64,000 bases of DNA from DASZTV01 sp035548125 (GTDB lineage: Bacteria > Actinomycetota > Actinomycetes > JAFAQI01): positions 1 through 64,000 of the forward strand of contig DASZTV010000104.1 in the NCBI GenBank assembly GCA_035548125.1, in the 5' to 3' direction. This document shows, piece by piece, positions 33,575 to 43,000 of the stretch. Each line of letters starts with the position of its first letter. Within the stretch, counting starts at the first letter, position 1. Both the position numbers and the translations under genes were made by a program. The notes under the pieces are model-generated. The model was given only the letters and a program-made list of their open reading frames with translations. It did not search any database and had not been told where the DNA came from.

Positions 33575-36500
33575 GGAACCCACGCGTCACGCGCTGGCTG
33601 GTCCGGCTGCTCGCTGTGCCGGCGATCGCGGTCGGCGCGGAGCTGGTGTTCGGGTGGCACTCCCACCGCACCGTCGTCGGGTTCCTGCCGGTGCCGAACG
33701 GCGTGCCGTTCGGCAACCTCGTCGAAGGGGCGATCTTCGGCCTGCTCTACGCGCTGCCGGCGTTCGGGCTGATCCTGGTCTACCGCGCGCAGCGCATCAT
33801 CAACTTCGCGGCCGCCTCTCTCGGCGGCGGCGCCGCGGTGTGCGGCCTGCTCGTCATCACCGCCGAGCACCAGCCCTACCTGGTGGGCGTCGCCGTCGTG
33901 CTCGTGAGCGGTGGCGTGCTCGGCCTGGTCGCTCGCCGCGTGCTGCATCGATTCTCCGACAAGTCACGACTCGTCCTCACCGTCGCGACGATCGGCGTCG
34001 GCCAGCTGCTGCTGGTGCTCGAGGCGGTCCTCCCGTCGTGGTTCGGCAGCACCGTGCTCGGCGCCAGCCAGCTGCAGACACCGTTCAGCGGTATGCACTT
34101 CTCGATCGGCAAGGTCGTGCTCTCCGGCGACTACCTCGCGATCGTCGTGGTCGCCGCGGCGGTCACCGTCGGCCTCGGGCTGTTCTTCCGGGCGACCCGG
34201 ACCGGCCTGGGTGTGCGAGCCAGTGCGGACAACGCCGACCGCGCGATGCTGCTCGGCATCCCGGTGCGCCGGATGGTCGTCCTGGTCTGGGTGATCGCCG
34301 GTGTCCTCTCCGCGGCGTCGGCGTTCCTGAAGATCGCGGTCGTCGGCCAGTCGCTCGGCGCCGACATCGATCCCGCCCTGCTGCTGTTCCCGCTGGCTGC
34401 CGCCGTGATCGCTCGCTTCGACGACCTGCCGACCGCACTCATCGCCGGGATCGGTCTGGGCATTCTCGACCGCGCGGCGTACTACTCGACCAACAACACC
34501 AACCTCCCGGCGGCGCTCGTGCTGCCGATCGTCCTCATCGCACTGCTCGGCCGGGGCCGGGTGGCGCGTGCCTTCGACAGTGGGATCGGCAGCTTCCAGA
34601 CCTTCGCCGAGACCCGCCCGGTGCCGCTGCAGCTGCGCCGGCTGCCGGAGGTGGTCTGGGGCGGTCGTGGGGCAAAGGCGGCCGGCCTCACGCTGTGCGT
34701 CGTCGGTCCGTACATCGTCGGGAGCGCGAAACTGGGCTTCCTCACCCAGATCGTGCTCTCCGCGATTGTCGCCCTCTCGCTGACGTTGCTCACCGGATGG
34801 GCCGGCCAGGTCTCGCTCGGTCAGTTCGGCCTCGCCGGGGTGGGCGCTGCCGTGGCGGGCGGGCTCGCGACCCGGGCAGACGCCGACTTCTTCGTGACGC
34901 TGGTCGCGGCGGCGGTCGCCGGTGCGTTGATCGCCGCGCTGATCGGCATCCCGGCGCTGCGGCTTCCCGGCCTGTTCCTCGCGGTGGTGACGCTGGCCTT
35001 CTCCGCCGTCGTCGCTCTCGTGCTGCTCGACCAGCGCTATTTCGGCTGGCTGCTGCCCAAGGACGGGCAGACGATCGAGCGCCCGGTGCTGTTCGGGCGC
35101 TTCGACCTGACCAGCGACCGGGCCTTCTACTACCTCTGTCTCGGCATCCTGGTGCTGTTCATCGCTTCGTCGCTCAAGCTGCGGGCGAGCCGATCGGGCC
35201 GGATCTTCGTCGCGCAGCGCGACAACGTGCGTGAGGCGCAAGCACTCGGGGTCAACGCTGCGCGGACCAAGATCGCGGCGTTCGCGCTGTCCGGCGCGAT
35301 GGCCGCGGTGGGCGGTGCGTTGTTCGCCTACCAGGTCGGCGCGGTCGATCAGTCGACCTTCCCCGTGCAGCTGTCGATCGACGTGTTCGTCTTCGCCGTC
35401 GTCGGCGGAATCGCCAGCCCGTACGGCGCGGTTTGCGGCGCGCTGTTCTACCAGGTTCTCAACTTCTTCGGTACGTCGATCTTCGGCTTCCTCGACCATC
35501 TGCACCTGCACAGCGTGGTCGCCTTCATCGACGAGATCGGGCTGTCCAGCGGCGTGCTGCTGGTGCTGTCGTTCTTCCCCGGCGGTATTGCCTCGAGCGG
35601 AACCGTCTTCATCCGGGATCCCTTCCTGCGATGGGTTGCCAAGCGTCACAACATCGAGCTGCCGAGCCTGGCTGCCGACCGCGCCGAGGCGGAGCACGCA
35701 GCCGAGGCGCATCGGTTCCACATCGACGAGCCGACCGAGGACGCGCTGCTGGTCTGCCGCGACCTCGACGTCGGCTACGACAGCGTCCAGGTGCTGTTCG
35801 GTGTCGACATGCACGTCCGGCGCGGCGAGGTACTCGCGCTGCTCGGCACCAACGGCGCGGGCAAGTCGACGCTGCTCCGTGCGATCAGCGGACTGACGAT
35901 GCCCTCCGCCGGAAGCATCGTGTTCGACGGTCGGGACATCACCAGGATCAGTGCGGTCGAACGGGCGCGCACCGGGATCGGACAGGTGCCGGGAGGCAAG
36001 GGCATCTTCCCGACCGTCACGGTCGCCGACCACTTCCGCGCCGCACGCTGGATCCGCACCAAGGAACACGTCGGGGCCGGGGATGCCGCGCAGGAGCAGG
36101 TGCTCGAGTGGTTCCCCAACCTGCGCAACCGGTGGGACACTCTCGCCGGCAACCTGTCCGGCGGCGAGGCGCAGCAGCTTGCGGTCGGCATGGCGTTCAT
36201 CACCAGGCCCAAGCTGCTGATCATCGATGAGCTGTCGCTCGGCCTCGCGCCGACGATCGTCGAGAAGCTGCTCGATGTCGTGCGACAGGTCAATGCATCC
36301 GGTACGACGGTCGTCCTCGTCGAGCAGTCCGTGAACGTCGCGCTCACCATCGCCGAGCGCGCCTACTTCATGGAGAAGGGCGAGGTTCGCTTCTGTGGCT
36401 CGACAGCCGAGCTGATCGAACGCGACGACATCGTGCGCTCTGTCTTTCTCGCTGCCGCTACCGAGGACGCGAAGCCGCAGGCGAAGCGCACGGTCGTCAT

Positions 36501-37326
36501 CGACGACCGGCCGCCCGTCGAGGTGCTTCGCGTCGACGACCTGGCGGTCTCCTTCGGCGGCGTACGCGCAGTCGACGGCGTCTCCTTCGCGCTCCACGAC
36601 GGCGAGATCCTCGGCCTGATCGGCCCGAACGGCGCAGGCAAGACCACGATCTTCGACCTGGTGAGCGGTTTCCTGCGGCCGAGTCGAGGACACGTCGAGT
36701 TCACCGGCCAGGACGTGACGACGCTCGGCCCGGACGGTCGCGGCCGGCTGGGACTCGGCCGGTCGTTCCAGGATGCCCGGATCTTCCCGAGCCTGTCCGT
36801 CGCGGAGAACATCGCCGCCTCGCTCGAGCGTCATCTCGAGGTACGCGACCACCTCGCGGCCGCACTCGGGATGCCGGACATCGCGGAGCTCGAGCGGCAC
36901 ATCGCATGGACCGTCAGCGACCTGGTCGAGCTGCTCTCCCTCGGCGCGTACCGAGACAAGCTGGTTCGCGAGCTCTCGACGGGGACCCGGCGGATGGTCG
37001 ACATCGCGATGGCGCTCGCATACGACCCGACCGTGCTGCTGCTCGACGAGCCGAGCAGCGGCATCGCGCAGCGCGAGACCGAAGCGCTCGGCCCGATGCT
37101 GGTGCGGATCCGCGACGAGGCGAACTGCTCACTGCTCGTCATCGAGCACGACATGCCGTTGATCTGCGCGGTCAGCGATCGACTGCTCGCCTTGGAGCAA
37201 GGGCGCGTCATTGCCACCGGTACGCCGGATGAGGTGCTGGGCGACCCTCGGGTCATCGCCAGCTACCTCGGCAGCAACGAGGCCACCCGCAACCGGTCCG
37301 GCGCGATGTCGGCGGCCGCCAAGTGA
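33571..37326 (+). CDS. Single-chain LivH-LivM-LivF-LivG ABC importer fusion, cassette B
   Basis: This second four-domain HAAT importer has 1251 residues. The domain order is identical to cassette A: LivH-like (~45-330), LivM-like (~350-700), LivF-like ATPase (~725-965) and LivG-like ATPase (~985-1240). The first ATPase has Walker A GTNGAGKST (759-767), signature LSGGE (862-866) and LIIDELSLGLAP. The second has Walker A GPNGAGKTT (1018-1026), signature LSTGTRR (1135-1141), LLDEPSSG and the H-loop IEHDM. It overlaps the binding-protein gene (GTGA) and the downstream anchored-protein gene (GTGA), so the three are tightly coupled. The same unusual DEL Walker B and LSTGTRR in both fusions show common descent after the fusion event. 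Confidence 0.93.
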   Translation: MRNPRVTRWLVRLLAVPAIAVGAELVFGWHSHRTVVGFLPVPNGVPFGNLVEGAIFGLLYALPAFGLILVYRAQRIINFAAASLGGGAAVCGLLVITAEHQPYLVGVAVVLVSGGVLGLVARRVLHRFSDKSRLVLTVATIGVGQLLLVLEAVLPSWFGSTVLGASQLQTPFSGMHFSIGKVVLSGDYLAIVVVAAAVTVGLGLFFRATRTGLGVRASADNADRAMLLGIPVRRMVVLVWVIAGVLSAASAFLKIAVVGQSLGADIDPALLLFPLAAAVIARFDDLPTALIAGIGLGILDRAAYYSTNNTNLPAALVLPIVLIALLGRGRVARAFDSGIGSFQTFAETRPVPLQLRRLPEVVWGGRGAKAAGLTLCVVGPYIVGSAKLGFLTQIVLSAIVALSLTLLTGWAGQVSLGQFGLAGVGAAVAGGLATRADADFFVTLVAAAVAGALIAALIGIPALRLPGLFLAVVTLAFSAVVALVLLDQRYFGWLLPKDGQTIERPVLFGRFDLTSDRAFYYLCLGILVLFIASSLKLRASRSGRIFVAQRDNVREAQALGVNAARTKIAAFALSGAMAAVGGALFAYQVGAVDQSTFPVQLSIDVFVFAVVGGIASPYGAVCGALFYQVLNFFGTSIFGFLDHLHLHSVVAFIDEIGLSSGVLLVLSFFPGGIASSGTVFIRDPFLRWVAKRHNIELPSLAADRAEAEHAAEAHRFHIDEPTEDALLVCRDLDVGYDSVQVLFGVDMHVRRGEVLALLGTNGAGKSTLLRAISGLTMPSAGSIVFDGRDITRISAVERARTGIGQVPGGKGIFPTVTVADHFRAARWIRTKEHVGAGDAAQEQVLEWFPNLRNRWDTLAGNLSGGEAQQLAVGMAFITRPKLLIIDELSLGLAPTIVEKLLDVVRQVNASGTTVVLVEQSVNVALTIAERAYFMEKGEVRFCGSTAELIERDDIVRSVFLAAATEDAKPQAKRTVVIDDRPPVEVLRVDDLAVSFGGVRAVDGVSFALHDGEILGLIGPNGAGKTTIFDLVSGFLRPSRGHVEFTGQDVTTLGPDGRGRLGLGRSFQDARIFPSLSVAENIAASLERHLEVRDHLAAALGMPDIAELERHIAWTVSDLVELLSLGAYRDKLVRELSTGTRRMVDIAMALAYDPTVLLLDEPSSGIAQRETEALGPMLVRIRDEANCSLLVIEHDMPLICAVSDRLLALEQGRVIATGTPDEVLGDPRVIASYLGSNEATRNRSGAMSAAAK

Positions 37327-38336
37327 GAGTTCTGGCGATCTCACTGGCGGCGTTCCTCGCCCCGGGTATCAGCGTCGCCGCAACCGCAGCGGACCACGTC
37401 TCCGCACCGCACGCCGCCACGGCCTCGGCGGCATCGGGTGGCACCGCACCGACGAAGGTCGCGTGGTTCGACGCGAGTCGGCCGACCGCTATCGCCCCGG
37501 CCGCACCGATGCCGGGAGTCGGGCCGAAGGACGTCGTCGTCGAGGGCCTCACGATCAACACCGCCCTGCTCCCGATCTCCCTGCCGATCCCGACGATTCG
37601 CGAGGTCACCGCCTTCACCGCGCTGCAGTTCACGGTTCCTGACGGGAGCTCCGCGGGCGGCTTGACCCTGCACCTGACCGGCTTCAGCACGGCGGCCATC
37701 GACGGCAAGCTGCCGAGCGGCGTCACGCCGATCGCCTGTCCGGCCACGTCCGGCTTCAAGGCCGGCGGTCAGCAGCCGCTCGACGCCGCGCCGAAGTACG
37801 ACTGCTCGAAGCGGTCGACCGTGGGCCAGCTGAGCGGCGGCGGCAAGACCGTGACGTTCCCGGGCATCAGTCGGCTCGCCGACGGCAACCGGCTGTCCGT
37901 CGTGATCCTGCCCGGCAGCCTCGGGCTGGAACGACTGGTGTTCTCCCCGCCCGGCAAAGGCACGCTGAGCCTGCTCGACTTCTCGACGCCACCCGACACC
38001 ACCGCACCCCCGGTCACCGAGCCGAGCACCCCGGTGACGCCGGCTGGCGGTCATCCGTCAGGCGGCAGCGTCCCCTCGGTGCCGCTCCCACCCGCGGGCG
38101 GCGTACCCGGTCCCGCGGCGTCCCAGCCGGTGATCGCGCCGCCGACCCCGGCGATCGTCCGTGCCGCTCTCGACAAGCCCGATGACTACCGTGAGCGGAT
38201 CAGCGCGCTCGGGATGCTCGTGGCGCTCGTCGTCGTCACCGCGTGGACCACCCTCACCGATCGCGGCAAGCGCACCGCGGAGATGGGCATCGGGCGGTTC
38301 CGCTCCCAACGCCTCGGCCCCCCGCCGACGATCTGA
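37323..38336 (+). CDS. Secreted, C-terminally membrane-anchored protein of transporter cassette B
   Basis: This 337-residue protein has a signal peptide (VLAISLAAFLAPGISVAATAA), an outer domain (~45-220), a Pro/Gly/Ser-rich region (~225-275) and a C-terminal membrane segment (ALGMLVALVVVTAWTTL). A basic tail follows. I do not recognise the fold. It corresponds in layout to the larger anchored protein of cassette A, but here lies downstream of the fusion rather than upstream of the binding protein. GTG 37323 overlaps the transporter stop by 4 nt. Its own stop overlaps the next start (TGATG). Confidence 0.8.
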   Translation: MRVLAISLAAFLAPGISVAATAADHVSAPHAATASAASGGTAPTKVAWFDASRPTAIAPAAPMPGVGPKDVVVEGLTINTALLPISLPIPTIREVTAFTALQFTVPDGSSAGGLTLHLTGFSTAAIDGKLPSGVTPIACPATSGFKAGGQQPLDAAPKYDCSKRSTVGQLSGGGKTVTFPGISRLADGNRLSVVILPGSLGLERLVFSPPGKGTLSLLDFSTPPDTTAPPVTEPSTPVTPAGGHPSGGSVPSVPLPPAGGVPGPAASQPVIAPPTPAIVRAALDKPDDYRERISALGMLVALVVVTAWTTLTDRGKRTAEMGIGRFRSQRLGPPPTI

Positions 38337-39157
38337 TGGAGGTCGTACTGCTGGGGACCGGCAGCCCGCTCCCCGACCCGGACCGTGCCGGACCGTCGAC
38401 CCTCGTCGTCGCCGGCGACACGCGCCTGCTGATCGATGCGGGACGCGGTGTGCTGATGCGCGCGGCGGCCGCGGGCGTGAGCGCCGCTGCGATCGATGCG
38501 GTGCTGCTCACCCACCTTCACAGCGACCACCTCACCGACCTCAACGACGTGATCACCAGTCGATGGGTCACGAGCTTCACGCCCTCACCGTTGACGGTGG
38601 TCGGTCCTCCTGGCACCCGTGACGTGGTCGAGGGGATCCTGGCGATGCTCGGACCCGACATCGGCTACCGCCTGTCCCATCACGCGGATCTCACCTGGCA
38701 ACCGCCGGTTGAGGTGCACGAGGTCTCCGAAGGGCTCTGCTTCTCCAATGACGAGGTGACGGTCGTCGCAGCGCCGACCGACCATCGCCCGGTGGAGCCG
38801 AGCATCGGCTTCCGGGTCGAGCACCGAGGCCGGTCGGTCGTCCTCGCGGGCGACACGGTGCCCTGTGAGACGCTCGACGCGCTGTGCGCCGGCACCGACG
38901 CCGTGGTCCATACGGCCATCCGCGCCGACATCGTCGAGACGATCCCGATCCAGCGACTGAAGGACGTGACCGACTACCACTCGTCCGTGGAGCAGGCCGC
39001 GCAGACAGCCGCCCGCGCCGGTGCCACCACGCTGATCCTCACCCACTACGTCCCGGCGCTGAACGCCGACAACGAGCCGGAGTGGAGGGAACGGGCCGCG
39101 GCTCACTTCTCCGGCAGGATCGAGCTCGGCGACGACCTGCATCGGGTGCAGGTCTGA
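38336..39157 (+). CDS. MBL-fold hydrolase, RNase Z-like
   Basis: This 273-residue metallo-beta-lactamase-fold protein has the motifs LLGTGSPLPDPDRAGPS at the start, THLHSDHLTDL for zinc binding, LAGDT and LTHYVPAL near the end. The layout resembles RNase Z/arylsulfatase-type phosphodiesterase relatives, but the flexible arm of tRNA-processing RNase Z is not evident. Its substrate is therefore open; a small-molecule hydrolase is likely. The start overlaps the preceding stop by 1 nt, so it belongs to the cassette B transcript. Confidence 0.85.
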   Translation: MEVVLLGTGSPLPDPDRAGPSTLVVAGDTRLLIDAGRGVLMRAAAAGVSAAAIDAVLLTHLHSDHLTDLNDVITSRWVTSFTPSPLTVVGPPGTRDVVEGILAMLGPDIGYRLSHHADLTWQPPVEVHEVSEGLCFSNDEVTVVAAPTDHRPVEPSIGFRVEHRGRSVVLAGDTVPCETLDALCAGTDAVVHTAIRADIVETIPIQRLKDVTDYHSSVEQAAQTAARAGATTLILTHYVPALNADNEPEWRERAAAHFSGRIELGDDLHRVQV

Positions 39158-39232
39158 TGGGCCCGCGGGCGAACAGGATGGTGGTCGGCATGACCGACTC
39201 CGGCTTCGGATGCCGGACGGGGTGGAGGACGG

Positions 39233-39676
39233 ATGCCTAAGAAGTCGCGAACCATCTCCGCGTCACCGGCGAAGGTCTGGGCGGTCCTCGCCGACTTTCC
39301 CGCGATCGTCGCCTGGGCGCCCAACGTCGACCACTCCTCGGCGGCGACGGAGGCTCGGGGCGGGATCGGCGCGGTACGACGGGTGCAGGTCGGCCGGATC
39401 ACCCTGATGGAGACGATCGTGGACTGGCGACCGAACCGGCTGCTGGCCTACACGGTCGAGGGGCTGCCTCCCGTGGCGGGAAACATCGTCACGACCTGGG
39501 AGCTCGATGCGCAGGAGGCCGGTAAGACCAAGACGACCGTGACCACGGTCGTGAGCTCGCGACCGAACCCGGTCAGTCGCTTCATCGGGCGCGCGTTGTC
39601 GCGACAGCTCGCCAAGGCGGCGAAACAGATGCTCGACGGTGTGGCAGCGAAGGCAGAAGGGGGCGCGAAGAAGTGA
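39233..39676 (+). CDS. SRPBCC family protein
   Basis: This 147-residue protein has the START/Bet v1-like (SRPBCC) pattern: ISASPAKVWAVLADFPAIVAWAPNVDHS, the central VGRITLMETIVDWRPNRLLAYTVEGLP, and a C-terminal helix GRALSRQLAKAAKQMLDGVAAKA. Such proteins hold hydrophobic ligands in a deep cavity. ATG 39233 has a GGAGG ribosome-binding site. The stop overlaps the GTG of the sulfatase fusion by 4 nt, linking the two functionally. Confidence 0.85.
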   Translation: MPKKSRTISASPAKVWAVLADFPAIVAWAPNVDHSSAATEARGGIGAVRRVQVGRITLMETIVDWRPNRLLAYTVEGLPPVAGNIVTTWELDAQEAGKTKTTVTTVVSSRPNPVSRFIGRALSRQLAKAAKQMLDGVAAKAEGGAKK

Positions 39677-42270
39677 CGACCAAACCCGACGTCATCATCC
39701 TGATGACCGACGAGGAACGCGCGATCCCGCCATACGAGACCGACGAGCTGCGCGCCTGGCGGGACGAACACCTGGTCAGCACGAAGTGGTTCCGCGAGAA
39801 CGCCGTCAGCTTCGAGCGCCACTACACCGGCTCGCTCGCTTGCGTCCCGAGCCGGCCGACGCTGTTCACCGGGCAGTACCCGGACCTGCACGGCGTCACC
39901 CAGACCGACGGCCTCGGCAAGATGGCCAACGACTCCCGGATGCGCTGGTTGCCGAAGGGCGAGGTGCCCACCCTGGGCAACTGGTTCCGTGCGGCGGGTT
40001 ACGACACTCATTACGACGGCAAGTGGCACATCAGCCACGCCGACATCATCGACGCGGGCAAGCCGCTCGCGACGAACACCGACTCGGGGAAGGTCATCCC
40101 CGAAGCCGTCCAGCGCTACCTCGACGAGGACCCGCTGGCGGCGTACGGCTTCTCGGGGTGGGTCGGGCCGGAGCCGCACGGCGCACGCCTCGCGGACTCC
40201 GGGTATCGCCGTGACCCGCTGATCGCCGAGCGGGTGATCGCGTGGCTCGCCGACCGGTACGACCGTCGCCGGGCAGGCGACGCGTCGGCGTTGCGGCCGT
40301 TCCTGCTGGTTGCGAGCTTCGTCAACCCGCACGACATCGTGCTGTATCCGGCCTGGCGCGGCCGGCGCAGCCCGCTCAAGGCCTCCCCGATGGACCCGCC
40401 GAACGTGCCCGCGGCGCCGACCGCCGACGAGGACCTGTCGACCAAGCCGTCGGCGCAGGCCGCCTACCGCGCGGCGTACCCGTCGGGGTACGGCCCGCCG
40501 GCGGCGATCGAGCGGATCTACCGCAAGGGGGCGCAGGAGTACCGCAACCTCTACTACCGCCTGCACGCCGAGGTGGACCACCCGCTGGAGCGGGTCCGCC
40601 GGGCCATCGACGAGCAGATGACCGGCGAGACCGTCGTCGTGCGAACGGCCGACCACGGCGACCTGCTCGGCGCGCACGGCGGCCTGCACCAGAAGTGGTT
40701 CAACCTCTACGACGAGGCAACCCGGATCCCGTTCTTCATCGCTCGGATCGGTGGCGAGCAGGCGACGACTGCGCGCACCGTCACCACGCCGACGTCGCAT
40801 CTGGACCTGGTCCCGACGCTGCTCGCCGCCGCTGGCATCGACGAAACGACCGTCGGCAAACGGCTACGCAAGGACTTCAGCGAGGTGCACGAGCTGCCCG
40901 GCCGGAATCTGTTGCCGCTGGTCGACGGCGAACCGGAACCCGACGCGGCGAGCCGCGCCGTCTACCTGCTCACGCGCGACAACATGCTCGAGGGCGACTC
41001 AGGCGCCTCGGGCCTGGCACGCAGACTGCGCAAGACCGCCAACCCCCCGGTCCCGCTGCGGATCCAGGTTGCGGCGCACGCCGCATCCAACTTCGAGGGC
41101 GTCGTTGCGCGGGTCGACAGCAGCGAAGCCACTCGTGGCGCGGGGCATCTGTGGAAGCTGGTTCGCACGTTCGACGATCCGGCGACCTGGACCAGCCCCG
41201 GCGTGGCCCACCTCGCCGCGAACGGCATCGGGGGCGCGGTCTATCGCCGCAACCCGCTGCCGGACGAGTGGGAGCTCTACGACCTCGACGACGACCCGAT
41301 AGAGGCGGTCAACCGCGCGGCTGACGAGAAGTACCGCCAGGTCTTCGAGCACCTCAAACACCGCCTCAAGGAAGAGCGCGCCGCCAACGTTCCGGAGCGA
41401 AACCACCCGTGGCCGTACGTGGCCCGCAACGCGACTCCGGCGATGAAGCGGCCGCCGCGGCCGGCGCGGATGATCCGACGGTTGGTCCGCGGCATCGGGA
41501 TGCACCCAGAGCTCTCCGAGCCGGAGACGTTCGACCTACCTGGCCGCCGCGCGCTCGTCATCGGCACCAACCACGGCGTACTCGATGTGGGGAAGGCGAC
41601 CGGCGTCTTCTCCTCGGAGCTGACCGTCCCGTACTACGCCTTCCTCGATGCCGGGATGGACGTCCATGTCGCGAGTCCTCGCGGGGGCGCCATTCCGGTC
41701 GACCCGATGTCGTTGAAGCCGGTCATCCGGTGTGCGGCTGACGACCGATTCCTCGCCGACGACACGTTGCGGCGCAAGGTCAACGAGTCGCTGGCCGTTG
41801 GTGACGTCTTCGTCGAGGACTACGACCTCGTCTACCTCGCCGGCGGGTGGGGTGCGGCCTTCGACTTCGCGACGTCGGAGGAGCTGGCGGACGCCGTCAC
41901 GGCGGCCGCCGCGGCCAACCTGGTGATCGGCGGCATCTGCCACGGACCGCTCGGCCTGGTCAACGCGCTCGGCCCCAACGGCAAACCACTCGTGGAAGGC
42001 CGCAAGGTCAGCGCGGTGACCGACAAGCAGGTCCGGGAGCTCGGGATCTCCTCGACGCCGTACCACCCGGAGACCGAGCTGCGGAAGAAGGGGGCGGAGT
42101 TCGAGTCGGAGCACCGTTTCCGGGACCCGTTCGCGAACCACTGGGTGGTCGACGGTGCGCTCGTCACAGGCCAGAACCAGAACGCCGGGCCGATGGTCGC
42201 GCAGGAGATGCTGCGCCAGGTCGCCGCCCGTCACACCACGTCGGAGATCGAGAAGGAGCCCGTCGCATGA
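39673..42270 (+). CDS. Sulfatase fused to an Hsp31/DJ-1-type domain
   Basis: This 865-residue protein has two enzyme domains. Residues ~1-600 form a type I sulfatase with formylglycine site ACVPSRPTLFTGQ (Cys57), DGKWHIS, and the metal/active-site ADHGDLLGAHGGLHQKWF. It looks intact. Residues ~622-855 form a DJ-1/PfpI domain of the Hsp31 type, with LAGGWGAAFDF, the nucleophile GGICHGPLG (Cys756) and GALVTGQNQNAGP. Hsp31-type proteins are chaperones, glyoxalase III or hydrolases. A fusion to a sulfatase is, to my knowledge, unusual. GTG 39673 overlaps the SRPBCC gene, and ATGA overlaps the next gene. No signal peptide is visible, so it is likely cytoplasmic. Confidence 0.9.
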   Translation: MTTKPDVIILMTDEERAIPPYETDELRAWRDEHLVSTKWFRENAVSFERHYTGSLACVPSRPTLFTGQYPDLHGVTQTDGLGKMANDSRMRWLPKGEVPTLGNWFRAAGYDTHYDGKWHISHADIIDAGKPLATNTDSGKVIPEAVQRYLDEDPLAAYGFSGWVGPEPHGARLADSGYRRDPLIAERVIAWLADRYDRRRAGDASALRPFLLVASFVNPHDIVLYPAWRGRRSPLKASPMDPPNVPAAPTADEDLSTKPSAQAAYRAAYPSGYGPPAAIERIYRKGAQEYRNLYYRLHAEVDHPLERVRRAIDEQMTGETVVVRTADHGDLLGAHGGLHQKWFNLYDEATRIPFFIARIGGEQATTARTVTTPTSHLDLVPTLLAAAGIDETTVGKRLRKDFSEVHELPGRNLLPLVDGEPEPDAASRAVYLLTRDNMLEGDSGASGLARRLRKTANPPVPLRIQVAAHAASNFEGVVARVDSSEATRGAGHLWKLVRTFDDPATWTSPGVAHLAANGIGGAVYRRNPLPDEWELYDLDDDPIEAVNRAADEKYRQVFEHLKHRLKEERAANVPERNHPWPYVARNATPAMKRPPRPARMIRRLVRGIGMHPELSEPETFDLPGRRALVIGTNHGVLDVGKATGVFSSELTVPYYAFLDAGMDVHVASPRGGAIPVDPMSLKPVIRCAADDRFLADDTLRRKVNESLAVGDVFVEDYDLVYLAGGWGAAFDFATSEELADAVTAAAAANLVIGGICHGPLGLVNALGPNGKPLVEGRKVSAVTDKQVRELGISSTPYHPETELRKKGAEFESEHRFRDPFANHWVVDGALVTGQNQNAGPMVAQEMLRQVAARHTTSEIEKEPVA

Positions 42271-42995
42271 CGCAGGCACACGCCCCACACGCGCGCTACG
42301 GCACGTTGAACCTGTCCTACATCTCCAGCTGGGCCGACATGCCCAAGGACGAGCCGATGTGGGCGCTCAACCTGATGCACTACCGGGAGAAGGCCGAGTA
42401 TGCCGACGGCCGCGAGACCAACCTCACCGGGTGGGAGGCGGACAATCTCTACAGCCCGCTCGGGCCGCTCGCCGCTGTCGGCGCAGAGCTGGTCATCGTC
42501 GCGATCGTCGTCGACCAGCCGGCCGGCACCGACTACAAGTGGGACCGCGTCGCGATCGTGAAGTATCCATACCGCAATGCACTGGTCGAGATGAACATGA
42601 ACCCGGAGTTCCAAGCGGCGCATGAGCACAAGGACGCCGGCATGAAGTTCACGATCGTCGCGGGAAGCTTCCCGCAGCCGGACAGCATCGACCGCTCACT
42701 CGCCGACACCGACACCACGCCGGAGTCCCTGATGCTGCTGCAGCTCGTCGCCGACGCGGACGCACCTGAGGTCGGCGTACCTGGTGCCCGCCGGATCGGC
42801 ACCTTCGACATCGAGGACGTCTTCATCGGCGACGACCGCAAGTGGGCCGAGGCGCGCTGGGACCTGTTGCCGGCATCGGCGACCGCTGAGCAGGTACAGG
42901 AAGCCACCGCCGCCGCGCAGACCGACGGCGACCGCTACGTGCTGCTGCTCAAGCCACAGCTCGGCGAGTTCCTGCGCGCAGTCGCGAACTCCTAA
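42267..42995 (+). CDS. Two-part DUF1330/Dabb-like protein
   Basis: This 242-residue protein seems to hold two ferredoxin-like alpha/beta-barrel units. The first (~30-130) has PMWALNLMHYREKAEY and VAIVKYPYRNALVEMNMNPEFQAAHEHKDAGM, close to DUF1330. The second (~150-240) has LMLLQLVADADAP and ends in LLLKPQL. Such barrels often bind small hydrophobic or quinone-like molecules or act as cofactor-free oxygenases. It overlaps the sulfatase fusion gene by 4 nt (ATGA) and is the last gene of the SRPBCC-sulfatase transcript. It converges on the haloalkane dehalogenase gene. Confidence 0.72.
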   Translation: MTQAHAPHARYGTLNLSYISSWADMPKDEPMWALNLMHYREKAEYADGRETNLTGWEADNLYSPLGPLAAVGAELVIVAIVVDQPAGTDYKWDRVAIVKYPYRNALVEMNMNPEFQAAHEHKDAGMKFTIVAGSFPQPDSIDRSLADTDTTPESLMLLQLVADADAPEVGVPGARRIGTFDIEDVFIGDDRKWAEARWDLLPASATAEQVQEATAAAQTDGDRYVLLLKPQLGEFLRAVANS

Positions 42996-43000
42996 ACCGG

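Noticed and set aside
33964..36900. 978-codon open frame antisense to transporter fusion B
   Set aside because: Arg/Glu/Asp-rich nonsense composition typical of the reverse frame of GC-rich coding DNA. The plus-strand fusion has clear domains across the whole stretch.
39157..39240. 27-codon open frame between the RNase Z-like and SRPBCC genes
   Set aside because: It overlaps the next start in another frame and has no recognisable product. It is most likely intergenic read-through.
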